This document shows, in pieces, positions 34,019 to 43,428 of a DNA stretch of 64,000 nucleotides (positions within the stretch are counted from its first letter, which is position 1; each line of letters begins with the position of its first letter). The stretch is taken from positions 2,914,001 to 2,978,000 of the forward strand of contig CBDDIP010000002.1 in the NCBI GenBank assembly GCA_965229005.1, written 5' to 3'. The translations under genes and the position numbers were made by a program. Origin of the DNA: CBDDIP01 sp965229005 (GTDB lineage: Bacteria > Actinomycetota > Acidimicrobiia > Acidimicrobiales > Ilumatobacteraceae). Below the pieces are notes generated by a model. It was not told where the DNA came from. It was given only the letters and a program-made list of their open reading frames with translations, and did no database searches.

Positions 34019-35794
34019 CTACGACGAGCGCCACATGGTCTGCGGGTAGAAGGTTCCGGCGATGCCGGCGCCCTCGATCGCCTGACCGCCGCCGTCGGGC
34101 AGGGTGAGGTTCGTGGCCTCGATGCCCTCGACGCCCGGCTTGTGGGCGATCATCCAGATGGTGTACGTGCCCCAGATGTTGTAGCACTCGGTGGCGAACA
34201 GCTTGTTCACGTCCTCGGCGATCTGCTTCTTCTCAGCCGGGTCAACCGAGGCCCGGTTGGCGTCGAGCAGTGCGTCGAGCTTCGTGTCCTTGATGCGGCC
34301 GAAGTTGAGTGCCAGGCCACCGACGTCCAGCGCGGTGGACGAGTGCCACCAGAAGTACTGCTGGTCGAGGTCGATGCCACCGTGGTTGCGCCACTGGAAC
34401 ACCTGGAAGTTGCCCAGGAGGGCGGTGACGATGTAGTTGCCCTGGTCGATCTGGTCGATGGTGACCTCGTCGACGCCGGCCTCTTCGAACCACTGCTTCT
34501 GGAAGTTGGCGATCACCAGGTTGGTGGCGTCGTTGGTGGTGGCAAGGGCCAGCTTCAAGTCGCCCGGGTTCTCCGCCTTGTAGGCAGCGATGAGCTCCTT
34601 GGCCTTGGCCATGTCCTGCTTCAGCGGGTAGCCGCTGTCTTCCAGGTTGCCGACCTGCCCGGGCGAGAACGGCCCGTTGGCGAGCTGGAACACGCCTTGG
34701 TTGATCGACTGGTTGACGGCGTCTGCGTCCGAGGCGTAGGCGAGGGCGCAACGCACCCGCTGGTCGGTGAGCGGCGAGCCTTCAGCCGTGACCTCGAGCA
34801 GCGTGTAGGCGGTCTCGCCGTTCTTGCTGAACTCGATCGACGGGAAGTTGTCGGCGTCGTCGCGGAACTCCTTGATGACCTGACCGTTGGTGGTGTGGAT
34901 GAGGTCCACGTCACCGGCCTTGAGGGCGTCACGACGCTGCAGACCGTCGGCGATCGGGATGAACTCGATCTCGTCGAGGTACGGGTACGGCGCGTTCCAG
35001 TAGTCCGGGTTGCGCTTGGCCTTGAAGTACTCGTTCGGCTTGTAGTCCTCGTAGATGAACGGACCGGTGCCGACCGGCTTCGAACGCAGCGTCTCGTCGG
35101 TGTCACTGGCGAGCAGCCACGTCGGCGAGGCGACGTAGCCGGTCTGGCCGGTGAGGTAGTACGGGAACGTGGCCCACGGCTTGATCGTGGTGACGATGGC
35201 CGTCATCGGATCGCTGGGATCGATGACGACGTCCTTCACGTTGGCCAGTGCCGTGCCGGTGAGCAGCGAGACGCGGTCGCGGTTGAGGTTGTCGACGATG
35301 GCAGCGCCATCGAAGTCCGTGCCGTCGTGGAACTTCACGCCTTCACGAGCCGTGATCTTCCACTCGGTGTAGTCGGCGTTGGGCTCGATCGCGCTGGCGA
35401 GGTACGGGTGCACCGCGTTGTCCTGGCCGGGGATGGCGAGCGTGTCGTACACGGAGCGGATGGTCTGGTGGCAGGAGATGGCGCAGACCATCTCGGCCGG
35501 ACGCCACGGCGACGAGGTGTCGGCCTCGATGCCCACGACCAGGCTGCCACCGGCAACCGGCTCGACCGTCGGCGTCGTCTCGACCGTCGTATCACCCGGG
35601 GCGACGGTGTCGCCCGGTGCCACGGTGTCGCCCGGGGCGTCAGTGCCGCCCGGTGCCTCCGTGCCAGCAGGTGTCGTGCTGTCGCCCTTCTTGTCGTCGG
35701 ACGAACACGCGCCGGCGAGGAGCGCGAAGCTCATCACCACAGCCCCGACGATCACTCCGGGGCGACGCCCCACCGATCGTTTCGTTGTCCTCAT
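34019..35794 (-). CDS. ABC importer substrate-binding lipoprotein, family 5
   Basis: The 591-residue lipoprotein (lipobox L-L-A-G-A-C, Cys30) belongs to the SBP_bac_5 family that captures oligopeptides, dipeptides, nickel or glutathione. A linker of repeated V-A-P-G-D-T units (about 38-75) precedes the ligand domain, which has the family block W-K-I-T-A-R-E-G-V-K-F-H-D-G. It is the first gene of the five-gene importer. The ATG at 35794 is preceded by the strong AAGGGGGAG ribosome-binding site, which excludes the longer frame from 35833. The ligand is not known. Confidence 0.92.
   Translation of the reverse strand: MRTTKRSVGRRPGVIVGAVVMSFALLAGACSSDDKKGDSTTPAGTEAPGGTDAPGDTVAPGDTVAPGDTTVETTPTVEPVAGGSLVVGIEADTSSPWRPAEMVCAISCHQTIRSVYDTLAIPGQDNAVHPYLASAIEPNADYTEWKITAREGVKFHDGTDFDGAAIVDNLNRDRVSLLTGTALANVKDVVIDPSDPMTAIVTTIKPWATFPYYLTGQTGYVASPTWLLASDTDETLRSKPVGTGPFIYEDYKPNEYFKAKRNPDYWNAPYPYLDEIEFIPIADGLQRRDALKAGDVDLIHTTNGQVIKEFRDDADNFPSIEFSKNGETAYTLLEVTAEGSPLTDQRVRCALAYASDADAVNQSINQGVFQLANGPFSPGQVGNLEDSGYPLKQDMAKAKELIAAYKAENPGDLKLALATTNDATNLVIANFQKQWFEEAGVDEVTIDQIDQGNYIVTALLGNFQVFQWRNHGGIDLDQQYFWWHSSTALDVGGLALNFGRIKDTKLDALLDANRASVDPAEKKQIAEDVNKLFATECYNIWGTYTIWMIAHKPGVEGIEATNLTLPDGGGQAIEGAGIAGTFYPQTMWRSS
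35590..35665. repeat. in-frame short tandem repeats in the lipoprotein linker
   Basis: Imperfect 18-bp units encode V-A-P-G-D-T three times, with related A-P-G-G-T units alongside. Unit number may vary between strains. Confidence 0.6.
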
Positions 35795-35937
35795 GGACTC
35801 CCCCTTGTTGGTTTCGTTGACACCCGTCGACAACGGGTTCGACGTGCACTGTGACCCCCGCCACAGCGACGTGGACGCACCTTAGCCACACCGCGCACGA
35901 CGGATGCGAACTCGGAGCGCCCTGTTTTCAGGCAACG

Positions 35938-36741
35938 TCATGAATTGGTGAAGTTGGGTGGGCGGCGTTCCAGGAACGCCGTCATCGCCTCGCGATGATC
36001 GCGAGTCGCGGAGGCCATGATCTGCTGGCGGTTCTCCAGATCGATGGCGGCCTGCATGCCCGGGATCTCGAGCGCGCTCCACATGCCCTCCTTGGTCAGC
36101 GCCACGCCGAAGGGTGAGTTGGCCATCACCAGATCGGCCTTCGCCAGCGCGGCATCGAGGACGGCGCCGTCGTCGACGAGCTCGACGACGAGCCCGATTC
36201 GGTACGCCTCCTCGGCATCGAACACGCGCCCAGTCAGCATCAGCTCCTGCGAACGGGAGGCCCCGATCAGACGCGGCAGCAACCAGCTCGTGCCGATGTC
36301 GCACGCAGACAGACCGATGCGGATGAAGGCAGCGTTGAACTTCGCCGCGCGCGACGCGATGCGGATGTCGGAACCGAGGACCAGCGCGAAGCCGCCGCCC
36401 GCGGCCGCACCGTTGACCGCGGCGATCACCGGCTGCGGCAGCGAGCGCATCCGCGGGATCAGCGAAGCGATGTGCTTCTGCACGGCGAAGCCGGTCTGCG
36501 TCGGACCGAGGTGCGCCGTGTGCGGCGCGGTCCCGTACCCGCCGAGGTCGAGACCGGCGCAGAAGCCGCGACCGGCACCGGTGAGCACGACGACGCGCAC
36601 GGATGGATCGACGGCGATCGCCTCGAGGTGCTCATGGAGGCTCTGGACGAGCTCGCCGGTCATCGCGTTGAGCTTCTCCGGACGGTTCAAGGTGAGCAGG
36701 GCGACGCCCTCGCGAGGACTGGTGCGTTCGATCACAGACAT
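35938..36741 (-). CDS. enoyl-CoA hydratase/isomerase family protein
   Basis: The 267-residue crotonase-family enzyme has the oxyanion-hole motifs G-A-G-R-G-F-C-A-G-L-D-L at about 55-66 and N-G-A-A-A-G-G-G-F near 110-118. The usual first catalytic Glu position lies in the N-A-A-F-I-R-I-G-L-S segment and is not obviously a Glu, so the reaction (hydration versus isomerisation or another crotonase chemistry) is uncertain. It may serve fatty acid degradation with the acyl-CoA synthetases elsewhere in the window. The ATG at 36741 was chosen because longer forms overlap the divergent glycosylase gene. Confidence 0.85.
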   Translation of the reverse strand: MSVIERTSPREGVALLTLNRPEKLNAMTGELVQSLHEHLEAIAVDPSVRVVVLTGAGRGFCAGLDLGGYGTAPHTAHLGPTQTGFAVQKHIASLIPRMRSLPQPVIAAVNGAAAGGGFALVLGSDIRIASRAAKFNAAFIRIGLSACDIGTSWLLPRLIGASRSQELMLTGRVFDAEEAYRIGLVVELVDDGAVLDAALAKADLVMANSPFGVALTKEGMWSALEIPGMQAAIDLENRQQIMASATRDHREAMTAFLERRPPNFTNS

Positions 36742-36810
36742 GACCTCATCGTTGCCGATGCTCGCGACGCCGTGCGATCCGGGTGCATCGCGTGACCGGG
36801 CCGCCGCGTC

Positions 36811-36816
36811 TACGGT
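36811..36816 (+). promoter_or_regulatory. -10 hexamer TACGGT of a probable leaderless promoter
   Basis: Seven bases before the ATG at 36824; supports this start over far-upstream starts in the same open frame. Confidence 0.6.
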
Positions 36817-36823
36817 CGGACCG

Positions 36824-37747
36824 ATGGTTCGCGCTGCGCTCCCGCCGGTTTCGACGTCCACGTCGACGGTGTCGAGCTCGGGTGGCCGCTCGACCGCGTT
36901 GGCGGTGTTCCGCTACGGCCGCTTCGATCCGACGACGCGGCTCGGTCCCGGCGAGCTCTGGCGCGCATCGCTCACACCCGACGGCCCGGGCACCATCCAC
37001 GTCACCTGGACGACTGACGACCACCACGTTGCGTCGTGGGGACCGGGTGGCCCGTGGTTGGAGGCACGAGTCCCGGCGATGTTCGGCGACCTCGATCGGC
37101 CGGAGCCGTTCGTCGACGCCCACCCTGCCGTGCTCCGCGCACAGCACAACCACCCCGCGCTCCGGCTCGGGGCCAGTGGCGACCTGTACCACGAGCTGCT
37201 GCCCAACGTCATCGGCCAACGGATCACCGGTGGTGAGGCGATCGCCCAGTGGCACCGGCTCGTCCGAGCCCTCGGTGAACGTGCGCCCGGACCGCACCCG
37301 GAACTGCGCACGCCACCAGCACCCGACGTGCTCGCCCGCCGGCCGGCGTGGTGGTTCCACCCGCTGGGGATCGAGGCCAAGCGCGCCGAAGCACTGCGGC
37401 AGGTTGCACGCCACGCCGACCGCCTGTGGCAGTGGGCCGAGCTGCCGGCGCCCGAGTGCGCCCGCAAGTTGGCGCTGCTGCGCGGCATCGGGCCGTGGAC
37501 CATCGGCTCCGCCACCGGTCCGGCGCTCGGCGATGCCGATGCTGTCGCCGTGGGCGACTTCCACCTCAAGAACATCGTCACGCACGCGCTGAGCGGCCAG
37601 CCCCGCGGCACCGACGAGCGGATGCTCGAGCTGCTGGAGCCGTACGCCGGACAGCGCGGGCGGGTCGTGCGGCTGCTGCTGCTCGACGGCCATCGAGCCC
37701 CTGCGTTCGGCCCGAGGCAACGCATCTTGCCGATGGCGCGCTGGTAG
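36824..37747 (+). CDS. DNA-3-methyladenine glycosylase II-like protein (HhH-GPD)
   Basis: The 307-residue protein resembles AlkA-type base-excision glycosylases, which cut alkylated bases from DNA. The helix-hairpin-helix is L-R-G-I-G-P-W-T-I (about 219-227), followed by the catalytic Asp, probably D245 in V-A-V-G-D-F-H. The N-terminal beta domain is divergent. No Cys cluster for an iron-sulfur centre is present. It stands alone, divergent from the enoyl-CoA hydratase gene. Confidence 0.82.
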   Translation: MVRAALPPVSTSTSTVSSSGGRSTALAVFRYGRFDPTTRLGPGELWRASLTPDGPGTIHVTWTTDDHHVASWGPGGPWLEARVPAMFGDLDRPEPFVDAHPAVLRAQHNHPALRLGASGDLYHELLPNVIGQRITGGEAIAQWHRLVRALGERAPGPHPELRTPPAPDVLARRPAWWFHPLGIEAKRAEALRQVARHADRLWQWAELPAPECARKLALLRGIGPWTIGSATGPALGDADAVAVGDFHLKNIVTHALSGQPRGTDERMLELLEPYAGQRGRVVRLLLLDGHRAPAFGPRQRILPMARW

Positions 37748-37783
37748 CTTCGCAACGCACCCGTGCCTGGTGCGTGCGCCGCG

Positions 37784-39058
37784 ATGACCGACTCCGTCTC
37801 CACTACCTCGCTCCCCAGCTCGGCTTCCCACCCCACCGCTGACGCGGACCACGTGCAGGACGCTCGCTGGCGGCGGATCCTGTGCAAAGCCGGACTCGTC
37901 TACCTCTTCTCCCGCGTGTGCGTGGTCATCGGCGCAGCGATCGTCGCCGCCGAGCTGCGCGCGGACGCCAACAAGGTGGAGGCCGACCTGCCCGGCTCGC
38001 CGTTCGCCGATCCCCAGTACCTCGACGGCAAGGTGATCCCGAAGAACGCGCTCCGGCCGATCCTCGACGTCCTCACGTCGTGGGACGGTCGGTGGTACCT
38101 CAACATCGTCCGCGACGGCTACCCCCACGTCGTGCGCCCGAACGTGACCTACGAGGTCGACGATGCGCGGGCGGCGTTCTTCCCGACCTACCCGATGCTC
38201 GTCCGCGCCGCCGACCGCGTGCTGCCCGGCAACGACACGTTTGCCGCGCTGTTCGTCAACTTCGTGCTGGGTGCGATCGCCGTCCTCCTCGTCGGACTCA
38301 TCGCCAAGCGGTTGTTCAACGTCGACGTCGCCGAGCGATCGATGATCCTGATGGCGATGTTCCCGGGCAGCTTCGTGCTGTCGTTCGCCTACACCGAAGC
38401 GCTGCTGATCACGCTCGCTGCGGCCTGCCTGCTGTGCCTGATCGAGGAGCGCTGGTGGTTGGCCGGCGTCTTCGCCGCACTCGGCACCGCGACTCGCCCC
38501 AACGGCATCGCGCTGATCGGCGCGTGCGCGGTGGCGGCGTTCATTGCCATCCGCCACCGGCGCGACTGGTGGTCGCTTGCCGCTCCCCTGCTCGCTCCCG
38601 TCGGGTTCATCGGGTTCCAGCTCTGGCTCGGACACCACACCGGCGAGCGCAAGGTGTGGTTCCGCGTCCAGACCGAGGCCTGGGGTGAGGGGTACAGCTT
38701 CGGCGTCACCGCGCTGCGGCGCAGCTTCGGTGCGTTCGCCCACCCGCTCAGCTCGCCCACGAACACGCTGACCGGCGCATCGCTGGTCGCCATGGTGCTG
38801 TTGATCTGGTTCGTGTGGCGACACCGCCTGCCGTGGCCGATCATCGCCTACTGCGCCGGCATCATCCTGTTGATGCTCCTGCCGGCGACGGTCACCGCCC
38901 GGCCACGGTTCCTCTACACCGCGTTCCCGTTGCTGATTGCGGCCGCCGCCTGGTTCCGCACCGATCGCCGCGACTGGTGGCCGTACGCGATCGGCGCGTG
39001 CAGCGCAGGCCTCGTCGGGCTCACCGCGCTGTACGGCGTGCTCGGCGCAATCCCGTGA
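37784..39058 (+). CDS. membrane mannosyltransferase-like protein (PIG-V/GT-C type)
   Basis: The 424-residue multi-pass protein (about 9-10 helices) has the GT-C-like first loop S-W-D-G-R-W-Y-L-N-I-V and F-F-P-T-Y-P-M-L, which match PIG-V-type mannosyltransferases using polyprenyl-phosphate-sugar donors. It would act on the outer face of the membrane. Start is either ATG 37784 or GTG 37763, both in frame. Its stop overlaps the GTG of the AftD-like gene (GTGA), so the two are coupled and likely build the same glycan. Confidence 0.8.
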   Translation: MTDSVSTTSLPSSASHPTADADHVQDARWRRILCKAGLVYLFSRVCVVIGAAIVAAELRADANKVEADLPGSPFADPQYLDGKVIPKNALRPILDVLTSWDGRWYLNIVRDGYPHVVRPNVTYEVDDARAAFFPTYPMLVRAADRVLPGNDTFAALFVNFVLGAIAVLLVGLIAKRLFNVDVAERSMILMAMFPGSFVLSFAYTEALLITLAAACLLCLIEERWWLAGVFAALGTATRPNGIALIGACAVAAFIAIRHRRDWWSLAAPLLAPVGFIGFQLWLGHHTGERKVWFRVQTEAWGEGYSFGVTALRRSFGAFAHPLSSPTNTLTGASLVAMVLLIWFVWRHRLPWPIIAYCAGIILLMLLPATVTARPRFLYTAFPLLIAAAAWFRTDRRDWWPYAIGACSAGLVGLTALYGVLGAIP

Positions 39059-42000
39059 TCCAACCGCCAGGATCTCGGCCGGGGCGATTGCTGCCCCGTC
39101 GGGGCCGGCTCGGCACGCTGCTGCTGGCGATCCTCGCCTACGTCCCGGCGCTCACTGCCTCGCCGGGGCGGATGCCGACCGACACCAAGCTCTACCTCTA
39201 CCTTGATCCGGGTCGTCTGCTCGGCGACGCCGCACAGACGTGGGACAACCGGCAGTTCCTCGGGTGGGTGCCGCACCAGGTGATCGCCTACCTGTGGCCG
39301 TCCGGGCCGTGGTTCTGGGTGTTCGACAAGTTGGGTGTGCCCGACTGGATCGCCCATCGGCTGTGGATCGGCACGTTGCTCGTGCTCGGTGGGCTCGGCG
39401 CACGTTGGGCTGCACGTCACCTCGGCCTGCCCGGCGCGGCAGCGCTGTGCGCAGCGCTCGTCTACCAGCTGTCGCCCTACGTGCTGCCCTACGTCTCACG
39501 CACCTCGGTGATGCTCCTCCCCTGGGCCGCCGTCGGCTGGCTCACCGGGCTCACGATCCGCGCCGCGACGCGATCGACGAGACGATCGCAGTGGCGCGAG
39601 GCAGCGCTGTTCGCGCTGGTGATCCTGACGGTGGGCGCCGTCAACGCGACCGCGTTGGCGATGATCGCGCCCGCGCCGATCCTGTGGCTGGTGCACGCCG
39701 CATGGCAACGCACCATCACGTGGCGCCGGGCCGTCGCGACGTCGCTGCGCATCGGCGCGCTGAGCATCGTCGTGTCGCTGTGGTGGATCGTCATGTTGCT
39801 CGTGCAAGGCGGCTACGGCGCCGACGTGCTGGCCTACAGCGAGACCTTGCGCGCCGTGTCGCTGACGTCGGTGAGCACCGAGACGCTGCGCGGACTGGGC
39901 TACTGGCTGTTCTACGTGCGCGATCCCTTTGCGGCCACCACCACCGCGTCGGTCGACTACATGGAGAGCGGACGGGTGATCGTCATCGGCTTCGCGCTGC
40001 TGCTGCTGTGCCTCACCGGTCTCGCCGCGACGCGCTGGGCCAACCGTCGCTACGCCGCGCTGCTCGTCGCCGTCGGGATCATCCTCGCCGTCGGTGTGCA
40101 CCCGATCGACGACCCGTCGCCACTCGTCCGGCCGCTGACCTCCGCCGGGCTGTCACTGGCGCTTCGCAGCAGCACCCGCGCCCTGCCGCTGAGCACGTTC
40201 GGGCTGGCGCTCGGCGCCGGCGCACTCGTCGCGGCGGTCAGTCGGTGGCGCTGGCGGCCGCGTCTGCCCATCGCTGCACTCGCACCTGTCGCCGTCGCCG
40301 GCCTGGCCATCCTCAACCTGCCGGCTCTGTGGACCGGTGGCTTCGTCGATCCGGCGCTGACGCGCGACCAGTCGCCGCCGGACGCGTGGCTCGATGCGGT
40401 GGCGGCACTCGACGCGTCGTCGCACGAGAGCCGGGTGCTGCAGCTGCCCGGGCAGGAGTTCGGCGCGTTCCGCTGGGGCTACACCGTCGATCCCCCACTG
40501 CCGGGGTTGACCTCGAAGCCGATGGCGACGCGTGACCTGCTGCCGCTCGGCGGCGCGGGCGCGATGGATCTGCTCGACGCGTTCGACGACCGGCTGCAGA
40601 CCGGCACGCTCGACCCGGCATCGGTCGCCGTCGTCGCCCGCTTCCTCGCCGCCGACCGGGTGTGGCTGAGCAACGACGCGGCGTTCGACCGCTTCCGCAC
40701 GCCGCGTCCCGAACGCGTGGCCGCGATCTTCGCCGCCGAGCCGTCGGGTCTCGGCGAACCGGTCAGCTACGGCACGCCCGTCGTCAACGCGCCGTCGGTG
40801 CCGATGATCGACGAGACAGCGCTCAGCGATCCTGCAGTCGGCACACCGGTCGCGCCGGTCCAGCTCGTTCCGGTCGACGATCCGGTGCCGATGATCCGCG
40901 CCACGACACGCGTCGTGGTCCTCGCCGGCAGCGGCGACGGCATCGTCGACGCGGCCGCGGTCGGTCTGCTGCACGGCGACGAAGCAGTCGTCTACGTCGC
41001 CGACGCCAACCGCCAACCAGTGCTCGCCAATGGCGCCGACGCCGATCCGTTCGCCACCGCGGCAGCCGTGATCGTCACCGACTCCAACCGCGACCGCGCC
41101 CACCAGTGGCGCGGGTCGCAGGACGTCACCGGATTCACCGAGACCGGCGGGCCGAACACCGACGTGCTGCGCGAGGACGACGCCGATCAACGTCTTCCCG
41201 TCTTCGCCGCCGCCGACGGCACCACACCCAAGGACGACCCGGCCGACCAGGCCACGAACGGTCAAGGTGCCGGCGACGTCGACCCGACCGAGCAGACGGT
41301 GGCGACCTTGGCCGACGGACTCGTCGTACGAGCCACGGCCTACGGCGAGGCGTTCGCCTACCGGCCCGAGGATCGACCGGCGATGGCGGTCGACGGCGAC
41401 CCGCGCACTGCATGGGTGGTCGCCGATCGCGGCAACCCGATCGGCGAACGGATCGAGGTGTCCGCCACGGACGGCACGTTGCGGCTGCTGCAGCCGGCGC
41501 ACACGTCGACCGGTGCGATCCCGAACCGGATGATCACATCCGTTCGAGTGCGGTCGCTGGCAGACCCGACGCGCTCGACCGACGTCGCACTCGACGAGCG
41601 TTCGCTCACCGGCGACGGTCAGCGCATCGAGGGCGTCGACCCCGCCGGCGTGAGCATCACCATCCTCACCGTCGACGATCGGCCCGACGGCACCGACACC
41701 GGAGCGTCAGGGGTCGGCTTCGCCGAGCTCGGCGTCGGGGCGCACGAGGAGATCGTCCGCGTGCCGACGTCGTGGACCTCGCGTGTCCAGCCGGGCACTC
41801 CCCTCTCGTTCGTGTTCACACGGCTGCGCGAGGAGCCGCTGAACCGTTGGCGTGACGACCCCGAGCACCGCCTGATCCGCCAGTTCGAACTGCCGGCGGA
41901 CGACCACCTCGACGCGGCGGTGACGGTTCGGCTCAGCCCACGGGCCGACGACGCCGTGCTCGCCCGCGTCCTCGGCGCCGGCGCGTCTGCGAACCGACGG

Positions 42001-43428
42001 ATGGCCGGTGGCTTGATCAGCGCCGGCTGGAACGCGGTGGACGGCGACGCTGCCACCGCGTGGACGTCGCCGTTCGGTGATGCGGTCGGGTCGTCGCTCA
42101 CCGTGCCAGCTGCGAACGGCAGCGTCGGCGTGCTCCAGATCCATCAGCCGACCGACGGGCGTCATTCGCTGATCACCGGGATCTCGGTCGGCCGTGCCGG
42201 CGAGACCGCCCAGGAGCTGACCGTCGGCCCACCGGATGCCGACGGCATCAGTGCCGTGCTCGTGTCCCTGCCGGTGCCCGGCGAGCGCGACGGGAGTGCG
42301 TTGACGATCACGATCACCTCGATCGATGCGCGCACGACGATCGATCGTCGCTTCGCCGAACCGACGGTGCTTCCGGTGTCGATCGTCGAGATCACGGGTC
42401 AGGCGATCACCGCTGCGACGCCAGCCGTCCCCGCACCGGTGTGCCGGACCGACCTGCTGACGATCGACGGTTCTTCGCTCGACGTGCGCATCGAAGCCGA
42501 CGACTGGACCGAGCTCATGGCCGGGCGCCCGGTCACGCTGCACCGCTGCAGCGGCGGCGCGCTCGACCTCGCCACCGGAACGCACCTCGTCGAGTCCGTC
42601 GACGGCCGCGACACCGGGCTCGACGTGGACCGCGTCGTGCTCTCGAACGGCACCGCGCCTGCCGCCGGCGCGACCCAACCCGCGGTGACGGTCACGCGCA
42701 CGAACACGACGCGCACCGCAACGGTGTCGCCGTGCCCTGACGGGTGCTGGCTGATCATGGGCGAGGGCTACAACCGCGGCTGGACCGCCGACGCCGGTGG
42801 CGACTCGCTCGGCAGGGCAACACAGATCAGCGGCGGCTTCAACGGATGGTGGCTGCCCCCGAGCACGACGCCGACCACGGTGACCATGACGTGGGAGCCA
42901 CAACGGCGGCTCGACCTCGCGCTCGGCGCCAGCGCACTGGCGATCGTCGGTTGCTGCGTGCTGATCTGGCGCGGCCGACGTGGCCGACGGGGTGAGGTCG
43001 ATGAGCCACTTCCCGAGATCGACCCACCGGCGATCGATGCCCACTGCCTCGTTCCAGCCGAACGTCGTCCGGCGCTCGTCGTCGGTGCCGCGCTCGTCGT
43101 GGCATCCGGGCTGGTGATCGCGCCGACGTTCGCGCTCGTCGCGCTTCCGTTCGCGATCGCGCTGGTCGTGCTGCGACGGTCAGTCGTCCTCACCGCGTCG
43201 TCGGTCGTCGTGATGGGCCTGCTCGCGCTGCTCGTGCTGCGCCGCGTGCTCGTCTACCGCTACGGCCCGGATGCAGCGTGGCCGGGCAACTTCGAAGACC
43301 TCCACCACTGGGGTCTGTTCGTCGTCGTGCTCCTCGCGGCAGGAGCGCTGCTGCCTCAGGGGCAGCGCGCTCAGGTCACCAGCACGTCGAGCAGCGCCGG
43401 CACGACGAACTCGTCGGAGGCTCGGTAG
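39055..43428 (+). CDS. aftD: alpha-(1->3)-arabinofuranosyltransferase AftD-like membrane protein
   Basis: The 1457-residue protein matches the giant mycobacterial AftD: an N-terminal GT-C domain of about 11 helices opening with T-K-L-Y-L-Y-L-D-P-G-R, G-W-V-P-H-Q and Y-L-W-P-S-G-P-W-F-W-V-F-D, then a large external beta-rich, carbohydrate-binding-like region, and C-terminal helices (about 1290-1450). In mycobacteria AftD adds alpha-1,3 branches to arabinan from decaprenylphosphoryl arabinose. The donor-making enzymes DprE1 and DprE2 are 18-20 kb downstream. The GTG start at 39055 overlaps the previous stop. Its last 58 bases overlap the convergent acyltransferase gene. Confidence 0.88.
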   Translation: MIQPPGSRPGRLLPRRGRLGTLLLAILAYVPALTASPGRMPTDTKLYLYLDPGRLLGDAAQTWDNRQFLGWVPHQVIAYLWPSGPWFWVFDKLGVPDWIAHRLWIGTLLVLGGLGARWAARHLGLPGAAALCAALVYQLSPYVLPYVSRTSVMLLPWAAVGWLTGLTIRAATRSTRRSQWREAALFALVILTVGAVNATALAMIAPAPILWLVHAAWQRTITWRRAVATSLRIGALSIVVSLWWIVMLLVQGGYGADVLAYSETLRAVSLTSVSTETLRGLGYWLFYVRDPFAATTTASVDYMESGRVIVIGFALLLLCLTGLAATRWANRRYAALLVAVGIILAVGVHPIDDPSPLVRPLTSAGLSLALRSSTRALPLSTFGLALGAGALVAAVSRWRWRPRLPIAALAPVAVAGLAILNLPALWTGGFVDPALTRDQSPPDAWLDAVAALDASSHESRVLQLPGQEFGAFRWGYTVDPPLPGLTSKPMATRDLLPLGGAGAMDLLDAFDDRLQTGTLDPASVAVVARFLAADRVWLSNDAAFDRFRTPRPERVAAIFAAEPSGLGEPVSYGTPVVNAPSVPMIDETALSDPAVGTPVAPVQLVPVDDPVPMIRATTRVVVLAGSGDGIVDAAAVGLLHGDEAVVYVADANRQPVLANGADADPFATAAAVIVTDSNRDRAHQWRGSQDVTGFTETGGPNTDVLREDDADQRLPVFAAADGTTPKDDPADQATNGQGAGDVDPTEQTVATLADGLVVRATAYGEAFAYRPEDRPAMAVDGDPRTAWVVADRGNPIGERIEVSATDGTLRLLQPAHTSTGAIPNRMITSVRVRSLADPTRSTDVALDERSLTGDGQRIEGVDPAGVSITILTVDDRPDGTDTGASGVGFAELGVGAHEEIVRVPTSWTSRVQPGTPLSFVFTRLREEPLNRWRDDPEHRLIRQFELPADDHLDAAVTVRLSPRADDAVLARVLGAGASANRRMAGGLISAGWNAVDGDAATAWTSPFGDAVGSSLTVPAANGSVGVLQIHQPTDGRHSLITGISVGRAGETAQELTVGPPDADGISAVLVSLPVPGERDGSALTITITSIDARTTIDRRFAEPTVLPVSIVEITGQAITAATPAVPAPVCRTDLLTIDGSSLDVRIEADDWTELMAGRPVTLHRCSGGALDLATGTHLVESVDGRDTGLDVDRVVLSNGTAPAAGATQPAVTVTRTNTTRTATVSPCPDGCWLIMGEGYNRGWTADAGGDSLGRATQISGGFNGWWLPPSTTPTTVTMTWEPQRRLDLALGASALAIVGCCVLIWRGRRGRRGEVDEPLPEIDPPAIDAHCLVPAERRPALVVGAALVVASGLVIAPTFALVALPFAIALVVLRRSVVLTASSVVVMGLLALLVLRRVLVYRYGPDAAWPGNFEDLHHWGLFVVVLLAAGALLPQGQRAQVTSTSSSAGTTNSSEAR

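Noticed and set aside
35910..35937. CCTG-TTTT-CAGG as a terminator
   Set aside because: The stem is only four base pairs and lies next to the enoyl-CoA hydratase stop. It is too weak to call.
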